Shown in pieces: positions 44,556-55,300 of a DNA stretch of 64,000 nt. Made by a program: the position numbers and the translations under genes. The notes beneath the pieces were generated by a model that was given only the letters and a program-made list of their open reading frames with translations, was not told where the DNA came from and searched no databases. How positions within the stretch are numbered: the stretch's first letter is position 1; every line of letters starts with the position of its first letter. Source of the DNA: Tillandsia leiboldiana (taxonomy: Eukaryota > Streptophyta > Magnoliopsida > Poales > Bromeliaceae); contig CM055063.1 in assembly GCA_029204045.2 (NCBI GenBank), positions 45,489,345-45,553,344 on the forward strand, in the 5' to 3' direction.

Positions 44556-45891
44556 TGTTACGGAATTTGAGTTGGCGTAGTTTCGTGAAAGTCTCAAGTC
44601 TTGAAGATTGAAGGTGAAGAAAGTTGGATCATTTAACTCAATCTCAAGTAAGAAGAATTCAAAAGGATCAGGTATGTTTAACTAAAGAACTTGTGTGATC
44701 CGAATACTTCTTGTAGTGTAGAAACACTTGGAAGAATCTTTCATTGCATAAAAATCAAAAACTGGACTTGGGACATGTTCAGGATCCGGATCAGGTTGTT
44801 CGATCCGGATCCCGAAGGTGGTTCGTTCATACATCGTCGCAATCCGGATCGTAGTCTCTTGATCCGGATCCCGAACGTTGAGTTTACCATCTACCTTGAA
44901 CGATCCGGATCTTGCTTCGCAATCCGGATCCCGAACGTTGATGTTTGGTAAACTGTATGAACGATCCGGATCGTAGTCACAAGATCCGGATCCCGAACCT
45001 TCGTTTTTCTGGAATTGGCTGTTTCGTTGTGACGATCCGGATCCTAGTTATCACGATCCGGATCGCCGTCCGTAAAAATCCAGAAATAGTTGGTTTTTGA
45101 TTCTTATCTCCTTCCTAGGGTTTCTAACCTATATATACACCCTATGACTCTCTTTCTAGGGGGAATCCACATAGCCGTCATTTTCTTGTATCATCTTATA
45201 CGGCTATAGATCCACATATAGAGAAGAAAGGAAATCATTAGAGAATACTCTATGTTTCTTCATCTATATTGATTAGTTTGATTCTAGGTTTTCATACTCA
45301 CATCTTGAGTTGAATCAAACTAATGAATACTTAGATGGTATTTCTGATCTATCTTTGATCTAAGTATTCGGCGGATCATCACCACCCAAAAAACAACGAT
45401 TTTCCCCAAAAATCGGCGCGTGGATTCGCGTGTCCTTGTGGATTCAAGGTTCAATCGCTCTCGTGGATTCGGAGCGAGGCACGTTCATGGATTCGAACGG
45501 TGCTATTGGGTGAAGACCGTGGATTCGGTCGGACGTCGTGGATTCGACGTTGGACGCCGTGGATTCGGCGTTGGGCGCAGATCGTGGATTCGAGAAGCGT
45601 CGGAGCGAGCGGAGAAGATCCTCTAGGAGCGTATGAAAAGGTTGAGTCGTAAGTGTGTACGGTAAATCACCTTGTACGTGTTTTAATTCTAGTGGATTTC
45701 TGCCGTGTTATCGGTCCCGTGGTTTTTTACTCCGGTGATGGAGTTTTCCACGTAAAAATCTTGCGTGTTATTTTATTTTCCGCATTGGGTTTTATCGCAA
45801 CGATTTTTGGAGTGTTTATACGTTTACACCTATTCACCCCCCTCTAGGTGTTTCTTCCCCTATTTAGATCCGTATTATATACGACCCAACA
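44556..45891 (+). repeat. C3 3' LTR
   Basis: 1,336 bp from TGTTACGG to CCCAACA. Palindrome cluster 44782-45066; TATA changed to TATATATA at 45130-45137; hairpin array 45416-45604. Confidence 0.95.
45416..45604 (+). other. Hairpin array, sense copy (C3 3' LTR)
   Basis: Eight GTGGATTC loops (one ATGGATTC) with stems CGC/GCG, CCTT/AAGG, GCTCTC/GGAGC, GTTC/GAAC, GACC/GGTC, ACGTC/GACGT, ACGCC/GGCGT and TC/GA, in order. The array is about 285 nt after the TATA box. Confidence 0.8.
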
Positions 45892-48800
45892 TGTTTCAGT
45901 ATGGATTTTTGGGCAGCCTTTAGTATTTTGGCTTTTCTGGATTGTAGGAGTGGCATTTTTGGATGATTTTTGCGGAAAAATTTCCAGGACTCGAAGATCT
46001 ACAATATTAGTAAGTATCATTTTCCGTAGATCTGAGTTTATATTAGGGTTTATGCATGATCTTTGGAGCACCTTGCTGCATTCGTGTACAGATGGAACTT
46101 GGTGGATAGTTCAAAGTGTTTATGGGTTTTCTCCTTCATCCGAGCATGAAATTTGGAGTTCTTTGGCTCAATTTGTATCTACTCCCGACAAGGAATCCAA
46201 TGGTACCTCTTTTGCAGGATTTGGAGCACGTTTTGGTAGGTAACTTTAATGATCTTTCCAAGTGCTATTTTATGGATTACTGCAGTCCCTGTTTTAGTTT
46301 TGATTTAAGCAATGCGCCTTGGAATGCAGATAACTTTGTGGATATAAGGTCTGTTTCATAAATTCAAGTTGGGACTTCTTCTTAACTTCGAGGTGAGAAA
46401 ATTCCCTTTTGTGATCTACGGATAAATCCCTTTGGAAAAGCCCCTAATTAAGCTTGAAATTGCTAGCAAGTTTATGTTAGCAGTTTTTGGACAGCATTGT
46501 GATTTTGCTTCATTTGAATGTTAAGGGAAATTGATGGTGGATTTTTGAGGACTTGAAGATGGTTCTAGGAAAGAGGACATCTTTGTTTTACTGCTAGGAA
46601 CTTCATCTTGAGGTATTTGGGGCTGCACCTACATTTTCTTAAACTTATTTTCAATTGCTGAAATTCCGGAATTTGAGTGCGCAGTGTGCATTGTTTCAGT
46701 GATTGCGCCCAATCCGTGAGGCAGAATTGGATGATTTTCACGGCATCGGACTCCTGGGAGGATAAGGATTACTCACGCCAAAGTTCAGCCAGATCGGGCA
46801 TCAGATCGGCAAGTTTCAGGTGGGTGGTTGTGCTTTGCCGAAAACAACGATTTACCCACTCGGGCTTTTGGTTTCTCTCATGGCATAGTTGATTGTTGTT
46901 CTCTTCTCCTTGGTATAATATGCTTGGATATCCAGGTTTAGATTAAGTTGTTGATCCTCTGTGTATACACGAGTGAATTAATAGTTTGATTGATGTTGCA
47001 TTATCTCATATGAAGCGATTGTAAGCGATCATCCTTAAAGTTATGGCTATGTGAGAGTATTTGGGAAAATGAATCTTCAACTTACACCTTGTGATGAATG
47101 GTTAACATTATTATGTGAGAATGATGGTGATAGTTATATGTAAATGATTGTGGTTGATTTATGTGAAGGATATGGTTGCTATGTGAGAAGGGTTATTATG
47201 ACTTTATGTGAATGTCATATGGGCTAAGTGTGAATGGCTATCAAGGGTAAGTGAGGGTGATCTTGATGATGATTCTTGAAGCTATGTCATGAGAGGTTAT
47301 ATGTTAAATGACTTTTGACTTATCTATATGAGAATAATGTCTCCACTGGGTGATGTGAATTATAGTTGTTGATCCTTATCCTTCAATATGTGTTGTTGGG
47401 CATAGATGTTGATTCTTAATCTACCTATGAGAGAATGAATAGTTGATTGATTTTTGATCTAGCTTATGTGAAAATGGGTGTTGATGTGGGTTATTGATCT
47501 AGTTAATGTGAGAATGACCTATGCTTTTGATTTCCAATTCATTCATGTTAAGATGGATATCATTGTGAGTTGAGGCCTATTCTTTATGAGACGAAGCATG
47601 GTTTATGACTCCTATTACCTCCAAATGAGATTGGACGTTGTTGGTAGATCCTATGTTCATCCTAGGTGAGATCAATGAATGTAGTGGAGCCTTAGACTAT
47701 TCATTTGTGATACATGATTGAATGTATATGATTAAGTAATGTTAAATGATCCTAAGCATATTCATGTATGAATGTGAGGTTTGACAAGCGTTGTACCATC
47801 TTATGCGATTTTGATTAAGTATGGCACTTCCTTATCTTATACTTTGTGAGCATCGTGTATGTGGTATTGACAGGCATAGGCTGTGTTGCACTTAATGTTC
47901 TTATGTAATCATCAATATATTGGAATAGCATGCTCTAATAAATGTAAGAACATCGACACCTATTTTCTTTTTATCATCTTGGGACACTTGCATGCTTGTA
48001 TGGTCATCTCGATAGGCCACCTTTTTCTGCTACACTATATGCATATTGGAATTTGACTTAGGAGAAACCATGCTTTATACTTTTCTCCTTTTCACTTTAG
48101 ACTCTGGGTATTTGTAGCTCGGGTGCGAGCAGGGGGTTTGGGATAGTGTAGTCAGATTCTTGGGTTAGGGGACAGGCGGGGCTTGATGGCAGGGTATTGC
48201 GGCGACCGCGGACTTTGGGCGATCGACCGGGTGGTTATTATTGCATCAGATTGGGGGGATCGGGCTTTATTTAGTGGATGGGTTTTCCCACTTTGATCAG
48301 AGTCGTGATCCAGTCCTGCTGACTTGTACTACCATGATACTGATTACTCAGGCACTTTACTCGTGTGGGTCGCTCCCCTCGAGTGCCACTCCGGAGTGTG
48401 CGATATACAGACTTTGAGTCCTCGAGACTCCTATCCCCTATCGGTGTTATGCGTAGGCTGGCATACCCGATTTGGCAGGCACAGCAGGTAGTACCAGTGT
48501 TTACTGGCGTATAGATTGGGTTTATTCAGGCAGGCATTTATATTCTGATGCATACATTTAGCTATCCTTTTAGCTTGGTATTTTAGAGGCATAGTAATGG
48601 TAGTTTCTTATTTCCAGCAGTCTCTATTGCTTACCACTCTTCCTTTCCTTTTGCCTCTGGTAGACCTTGTGGGTACGTCGGGGTTTGAGGCTTTACCCAC
48701 AGGGGGAGGCTACTGGTTTTACTAGTGGTTCTCATCCCCATTGTTGTTTTTCTCCTTTCCTCCCTTCGTTTTGCAGTGTGTGCTGCGGGAGTTGCGGATC

Positions 48801-49221
48801 TTCGGTTGACGGTTCGAGGCGAGGGAGTCGTGAGATAGATCCCTACCAGTGTTGATTTCTACAGTGGGATAGATGTACCACCCCGGATTGTGGGTTTCAC
48901 TGTACACAGTTGTATTTTATTATTTCAGTTTATCTCCCTTTTTGGATTTATAGATGTTGTATTGGTGGCTTTTACTTGTATTACAGTTTTGGTGGATCGG
49001 ATTATTGTATCATTATTTATGGGAGATGGATATTGTACTTTTATTTTTTCAGTTGTACAGTGATTCAGATTTTTATTACAGCAGTTTTCCTTCAGCTCTG
49101 ATATCTGTTTAGTGGTTAGAGGATACTATTGCAGGTTGGACGCTTCGCCTATGCGGGATTTCGCATAGGCGGCGGATCTGTTGGTGAGCCCGGGTCACAG
49201 TTTCGACCCCGGGGCGTGACA
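45892..49221 (+). mobile_element. G5 Tekay-type LTR, right part
   Basis: Begins with the TGTTT TSD copy (45892-45896) and ends CGACCCCGGGGCGTGACA at 49221. The last 450 bp match, in reverse complement, the start of the G2 LTR (AACAGATCCGCCGCC, ATCTATCTC..GACTCCC). Positions 46950-48000 are AT-rich with degenerate TATGTGAGAATG repeats. No gene seen. Following AAAAC (49222-49226) may be a TSD. No internal region is visible, so this is a solo LTR or an element end. Confidence 0.75.
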
Positions 49222-49262
49222 AAAACACTTTCACGAAATATGCCAAAACAAATTCTTTAACA
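49222..49262 (-). mobile_element. C4 3' LTR, terminal 41 bp
   Basis: Matches the U3 end of copia LTRs (compare 1935-1972), ending TTCTTTAACA. G5 cuts it on the left. Its continuation past G4 at 60408 begins with the copia PPT. Confidence 0.85.
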
Positions 49263-49267
49263 ATCTC
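49263..49267. repeat. Target-site duplication of G4, left copy
   Basis: ATCTC before TGTCACG; repeated at 60408-60412. Confidence 0.93.
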
Positions 49268-50059
49268 TGTCACGCCCCGGGGGTTTTATTTTAGCGGAAA
49301 CGATACCTCAAAGTACGCGTAAAGTGCGTACATCTTTTTTTTTTGTTTAGAAACCTCCTTCCCCGGCGCGTGCCCAGACCCGCCACATATACAGATTCAC
49401 TCGAAAATCGGGCAGAGTCTCCTCTGTATATGCACGGCGTCGCGGCTGTTACAATAGTCGAGCATAAGCAACCATTTTCCCTTTTAATCACAACAGTTCG
49501 AAGTAGTACGGTGCATGAAGACTAAACAATACCCGTGGCCAGTCTAGTTGAAAGTAAAAACTCACCGTTTGAAAACAGGCCCACACAGCCTTAGGTTTTG
49601 AAAACAGATTGGAAAACGGCATAAATCCACAAGGTTTAGAAATCGGCCCAACGGGAACAATAAAGGAATTAGTAGTGCATAACCAGCAAGAAAGTACTCA
49701 ACATCCACACGACCCCACAAGGGTATCGAGAACCACACAATAACCTACTGTTCTGAATGAAATGCAGAGAAAGTAAATGATACAGCATACTAGGGCTCCC
49801 TCAGCCCGTCTGCTACCACCTCGGCCTCACCGTCGCCTACCTCTACCCCCTGGAGGTACCTGTCACAGAGTGGGTAGTCAGCGACACTATCATAAGAGTA
49901 GTACTAAAACAGTAAAGTAATACCAAGTCACCAAGCAAGACTAGCCGGAACAACCGCTCTACTCGTAACGGTAACTCGCAACCACCTGTACCACCTGTAA
50001 CACCTGTAACCCCGGTAACACCTGTAACACCTGACCGCGTCGGGCACCGGACCCGGCGG

Positions 50060-50176
50060 TCTCACACCTGACTACATCGGGATCCAATCCCACGGTAGTC
50101 TCACACCTGACCACATCGGGATCCAATCCCACGGTGGTCTCACACCTGACCACATCGGGATCCAATCCCACGGTGG
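50060..50176. repeat. 39-bp tandem repeat, three copies
   Basis: Copies start at 50060, 50099 and 50138 with TCTCACACCTGAC; also present in the 5' LTR at 58157-58273. Confidence 0.9.
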
Positions 50177-50334
50177 TCTCACCGCTCGCACCTCGCTGCC
50201 TCAAACCCCCCAACTGTCAGGGGCCCCCCACTACGTCACCTCGTGGGGTAACACGGGTCAAAGACCGCCTTTCCGGAAAAGAGCACCCTTTGCGGTGGCC
50301 AAACCGCGGGTGCGCGTGTCGCAACTCGAGCATA

Positions 50335-50382
50335 AGTAACCAAGTAACCAAGTAACCAAGTAACCAAGTAACCAAGTAACCA
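50335..50382. repeat. AGTAACCA x 6 microsatellite
   Basis: Six perfect 8-bp units, followed by two TGTCACCA-like units. The 5' LTR copy is at 58432-58479. Confidence 0.92.
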
Positions 50383-50701
50383 TGTCACCATGTCACGGGG
50401 TAAGGTAGTACATCATAGAAACCATCAGTGTTAGTGCTGATTAATAATAAAAGTCCCTTTCGGATTTCCAACACAATACTCAGCCTCGGCCGTAAACCCA
50501 CCTTGTTGTCGCGCTCCTGACTGATGTAAGGTTCTCTCGCGTCTCGGGTGCCCGCCCGGACCTACACGAATCTGTCATATAGGAGTCAGCAACTTAAGGC
50601 TTTGTCAGACTAATGATTAGAGCGCCCGGCGCCCTCTCACCTTGCGTATAATACGCACAGGTACGCGCCTGGCCCCGCACGGCTGGGCGGTGTACTAACA
50701 G

Positions 50702-51382
50702 CGTGCGGCCGTCCGCATGCGGAGGTGCCCGCAAGCGGCGGCGCCCGCATGCGGCGGTGCCCGCGAGCGGCAGCGCCCGCATGCGGCGGCGCCCGCATGC
50801 GGCGGCGCACAAGCGGCGGCGCCCACATGCGGCAGCCCGCAAGCGGCCGTGCCCGCATGCGGAGGCGCCCGCAAGCGGCGCGCCCGCATGCGGGGGCGCC
50901 CGCATGCGGCAGCCCGCAAGCGGCGCGGCCGCATGCGGGGGCGCCCGCATGCGGCAGCCCGCAAGCGGCCGTGCCCGCATGCGGAGGCGCCCGCAAGCGG
51001 CGCGCCCGCATGCGGGGACGCCCGCATGCGGCAGCCCGCAAGCGGCGCGGCCGCATGCGGGGGCGCCCGCATGCGGCAGCCCGCAAGCGGCCGTGCCCGC
51101 ATGCGGAGGCGCCCGCAAGCGGCGCGCCCGCATGCGGGGGCGCCCGCATGCGGCAGCCCGCAAGCGGCGGCGCCCGCATGCGGCAGCCCGCATGCGGCGC
51201 CGCCCGCAAGTGGCGGCGCGCATGCGGCAGCCCGCATGCGGTGCCGCCCACAAGCGGCAGCCCGCATGCGGCAGCCCGCATGCGGCGCCGCCCGCAAGCG
51301 GCGGCGCCCGCATGCGGCAGTCCGCATGCGGTGCCGCCCGCAAGCGGCGGCGCCCGCATGCGGCAGTCCGCATGCGGAGCCG
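50702..51382. repeat. CCGCATGCGG-rich array in G4 3' LTR
   Basis: Dozens of alternating CCGCATGCGG palindromes and CCGCAAGCGG variants in a 13-14-bp rhythm. Long frames on both strands (250-330 codons) arise only from the lack of stops in the repeat. Confidence 0.9.
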
Positions 51383-51679
51383 CCGTGCGCGCCGGATTCC
51401 CGCGATGCCCATGCCCCCTTCTTTTTCCTTTCCCCCCCCCTCTCGTCCGTTCCAACCAAGAACGGGGCGAGAAGGCAAAACCCTAGCGTGCTCACCTCGG
51501 TTGTCGGAGGAAGAGGCGATCCGATCCTGCGCGTTCGGCTACAAGGAATGTGAGGACGCCTCCTTCTCCTTCCTTGGTCTCGCCTCTTGGGTCCTCCGTG
51601 CAGTCGGTGAGGAAGCAGAAGGATTTGGTTGGGAAATAGAAGGGTTGGGGAAATGGGGTTTCGTACGTAGGGGAATTGT

Positions 51680-51950
51680 GGGGAATACGGGTAGTTAAGG
51701 GGGAGTGTGGTGGTTTAAGGGGAGTGGGTAGTTAAAGGGAGTTACGGGTGGTTATGGGGGAATGGGTAGTTAGAGGGAGTGGGTAGTTATGGGAGTTACG
51801 GGTAGTGGGTAGGAGTGGGTAGTTATGGGAGTTACGGGTAGTTAAGGGTAGTTAGAGGGGGTGGGTAGTTATTGGAGTTACGGGTAGTTAAGGGTAGTTA
51901 GAGGGGGTTGGTAGTTATTGGAGTTACGGGTAGTTAAGGGTAGTTATACG
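51680..51950. repeat. G-rich repeat (GGGTAGTTA type)
   Basis: Irregular repeats of GGGTAGTTA, GAGTTACGGGTAGTT and AGAGGGGGT on the + strand, C-rich in element sense. The 5' LTR copy is at 59777-60047. The runs of G could form quadruplexes. Confidence 0.8.
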
Positions 51951-52310
51951 ACGGGGAAAAATAACGGGAACGGTTAAGTTGGTAAAAGGGAAAGAACCCA
52001 GTTCAAGTTAAAACGGGTCCAAATCAGGTGCGAACTAGAGTCCGGTCTGTCTAAATAACCCGCGTTAACCATCTGAGCTGTTAGCTACCTTCCGGAATTT
52101 ATTCCGGGAGATTCCGGCGTCGGAATTCAGAACCGATTTCGCCGCCGCTCTCCGTTTCGCGAGTCCTATCAACTAAAAATAGCCGCGGGCCCCGACGGTC
52201 TGTCCGGAAACAGGGAATTAATCGATCACCCTCCAGCCCCCGAAACGAAATGCGGAAATAACGAAACCAAAAGTAGACCCTTAAAATATTTTAAACTAGC
52301 GGCTATTACA

Positions 52311-52323
52311 CCACTCACCTCTT
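52311..52323 (-). other. G4 polypurine tract
   Basis: In sense AAGAGGTGAGTGG directly before the LTR start TGTAATAGCC. Confidence 0.75.
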
Positions 52324-52346
52324 AAAACGAGTTTCGTCCTCGAAAC

Positions 52347-55300
52347 TCAATCCTGATTTTCGGTAAAGAGATAAGGATAGCCCTCTCTCATCTTTGATTC
52401 TAGTTCCCATGTCGCTTCCCGCTCCTCGTGGTTGTTCCAGTGTACCTTCACATAGGGAATGTCTCGGTTTCGGAGCGTCTTGCTTTCTCTTGCTAGTATT
52501 CGCACAGGGGTTTCCTCGAAACTTAGGTCCTCCTTTAGTTCGAGTGTCGAGACGTCCAGCACATGCGACGGGTCGGGGAGGTATTTCTTGAGCATCGAAA
52601 CGTGGAACACGTCATGAATCCGGTTGAGGTTCGGTGGTAGGGCAAGGCGGTAAGCCACTGGGCCGATCCGTTCCAGGATCTCGAATGGCCCCACGAACCG
52701 CGGGTTTAGCTTGCCTTTTAACCCGAATCGCTTGATTCCCCTGGACGGCGAGACCCGCAAAAACACGTGTTCTCCCACCTGGAACTCTAAATCGCGGCGT
52801 CTTCGATCCGCGTAGCTCTTTTGTCTACTCTGGGCGGTTAGTAAGCGCTGTCTGATGAGGCGCACTTTCCCTTCTGTTTCTTCCACCAAGTCGGGTCCCA
52901 AGAGCTTTCGTTCTCCCAAGTCGTCCCAACAGATCGGGGATCGGCAGCGTCTCCCGTATAAAGCTTCGTAGGGTGCCATCAGTATGCTGGCCTGGTGGCT
53001 ATTGTTGTAAGCGAATTCTACAAGTGGTAGGTATCGCTCCCAACCGACTCCCCAATCGAGTACACAGGCCCGAAGCAGGTCCTCTAGTGTCTGTATCACT
53101 CGCTCCGACTGCCCGTCTGTCTGAGGATGGAAGGCTGTGCTGAAGTGCAATTTAGTCCCCAAGGCTTGTTGCAGACTCTGCCAAAACTTCGAGACAAAAC
53201 GCGTGTCTCTGTCTGATGTGATCGATGCCGGTACCCCATGCAGTCTCACAATCTCGCTGAGGTAGACTTGAGCCAACCGCTCTCTGGTCCAGGTTGTGTG
53301 AATTGGCAGGAAGTGCGCTGACTTAGTTAGCCGGTCTACCACAACCCATATTGTGTCGTGTCCTTGTGGTGAACGTGGGAACCCGGTGACAAAGTCCATG
53401 GTGATATGATCCCACTTCCACTCCGGTACCGGTAAGGGTTGTAATTTTCCCGCCGGTCGTTGGTGTTCCGCCTTTATTTGTTGACACACCAGGCAATGAG
53501 CTACAAATTGGGTTACATCCCTCTTCATCTTGGGCCACCAGAAGGTCTGCTTGAGGTCCCTGTACATCTTTGTGCCTCCTGGATGTGCTGCATAAGGGGC
53601 GCTGTGTGCCTCGGACAGAATTTCTTTCTTCAATTCCGGGGTATCTGGCACACAAATTCGCCCGCGGAATCGTAGGGTGTCATCGCCTTCCAATGAAAAG
53701 TCCCCCTCCTGATCCGGTGAGATCTTGTCTCTTACGAGCTGTAAGTGCGAGCCCGCCTGCTGCCCCTCTCGAATCTTTTCTAGTAGTGTTGGCTTGACCA
53801 CCAAAGTTAGAAGTTGCGCAACCGTGCCCGCTGGCACTACTTCCAACCCTAGTCGAGAAAATTCTGCGATCAAGTTGCTCTGCTCAGTTATCGCACCTAC
53901 CGATCCTCCCTCCAGTCGCCCCTTCCTGCTCAGAGCGTCCGCTACCACGTTTGCTTTCCCGGGGTGGTATTGGATCGTTAGGTCGTAATCCTTCAGTAAT
54001 TCAAGCCATCGTCTCTGCCGCAAGTTTAGTTCCTTTTGTGTGAACAGGTACTTAAGACTCTGGTGATCTGAGAAGATGTTACAATGGACACCAAAGAGAT
54101 AGTGTCTCCATAACTTCAGGACGAAGACCACCGCAGCCAGCTCTAAGTCGTGTGTGGGGTAGTTTCTTTCGTAGTCCTTTAGTTGCCTAGATGCATAGGC
54201 TATCACCTTCCCCTGCTGCATTAACACACCCCCAAGGCCGATTCTTGAAGCGTCGCAGTACACCTCATAGTCCTCACCGGGTGTTGGTAGTACAAGAATC
54301 GGTGCCTCGGTTAGCCTTCTTTTGAGTTCTTCAAAACTTTCCTAGCATTTGGCCGTCCATACAAACTTTTCTCCTTTCTTGGTCAACCGGTTTAGAGGGG
54401 TCGCAATCTTCGAGAAACCCTCGACAAAGCGTCTATAATACCCCGCCAGCCCCAAGAAACTGCGGATCTCCGTCACCGTTGTGGGCGGCTGCCAGTCTAT
54501 CACCGATTCCACCTTCTTGGGGTCTACGGCGATTCCCTTTGCCGAGATCACATGCCCCAGGAATCCTACTTCGCGTAGCCAGAACTCACACTTTTTGAGC
54601 TTAGCGAACAGCTTCTGCTCCCTGAGGGTTTGGAGAATCGTTCGTAAGTGATCCTCGTGCTCCTCGTCGGTGGATGAGTAGATTAGTATATCATCGATGA
54701 AGACCACCACGAACCGATCTAAGAATGGTCTGAAGACCCGGTTCATCATGTCCATAAAGACTGCGGGGGCGTTCGTAAGTCCGAACGGCATGACCGTAAA
54801 CTCGTAATGGCCATACCGGGTCCGGAAAGCGGTCTTCGGAATGTCCTCATTCCGAACCCGAAGCTGGTGGTAGCCAGACTGTAGATCAATTTTTGAAAAG
54901 ACCGTCGCTCCTCGTAGTTGGTCGAAGAGGTCGTCGATTCTGGGCAGGGGGTACTTATTTTTCACCGTGACCTTGTTTATTCCTCTGTAGTCGATACAGA
55001 GTCGCAGGCTCCCATCCTTCTTCCGTACGAAAAGCACTGGTGCGCCCCAGGGTGACACACTCGGCCTGACAAACCCTTTCTCCAAGAGGTCTTCCAGTTG
55101 CGCCTTTAACTCTTTCAACTCCGCGAAGGCCATTCGGTAGGGTGCCTTTGTTATAGGTTGCGTACCTGGCAAGAGTTCAATAGGGAACACCACCTCCCTT
55201 TCAGGGGGTATCCCAGGCAGCTCCGTCGGAAAGACATCGGGAAAGTCCTTCACCACCGGGATGTCTGAAGGTGTCGTCGAGGGTCGGGTAACCAGATCTA

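Larger units (their letters stand above)
34687..45891 (+). mobile_element. C3: full-length SIRE-type copia, subfamily B
   Basis: An 11.2-kb plus-strand element with TSD TGTTT, LTRs of 1,319 and 1,336 bp, PBS, PPT, gag, complete PR-INT-RT-RH content and long-form ORF3. Coding regions match C2 almost exactly, apart from two diverged patches (second knuckle/protease and ORF3). Gag-pol up to about 40250 contains about ten small indels, while 40260-45891 is clean. The clustering next to the N gap suggests sequence error. Its only host sequence in view is the G5 LTR. Confidence 0.95.
49268..52310 (-). repeat. G4 3' LTR
   Basis: 3,043 bp, TGTCACGCCCC to GGCTATTACA. Contains three 39-bp repeats (50060-50176), six AGTAACCA units (50335-50382), the CCGCATGCGG array (50702-51382) and a G-rich repeat (51680-51950). 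Confidence 0.95.

Noticed and set aside
44691..44951. 86-codon ORFs with RIRLFDPDPE repeats (also 21555-21815, 30560-30820, 34876-35229)
   Set aside because: Translation of GATCCGGATC repeats in U3, upstream of the TATA box, so not in the element RNA leader.
46677..46892. Short ORFs in 45892-49100 as host genes
   Set aside because: Scattered, short, no domains; the region is LTR by its end and by match to the G2 LTR.
50594..51698. Long ORFs on both strands (253-331 codons) over the GC-rich G4 LTR array, and the same at 58691-59795
   Set aside because: All frames are open together because the repeat lacks stop codons; translations are low-complexity and have no domain.
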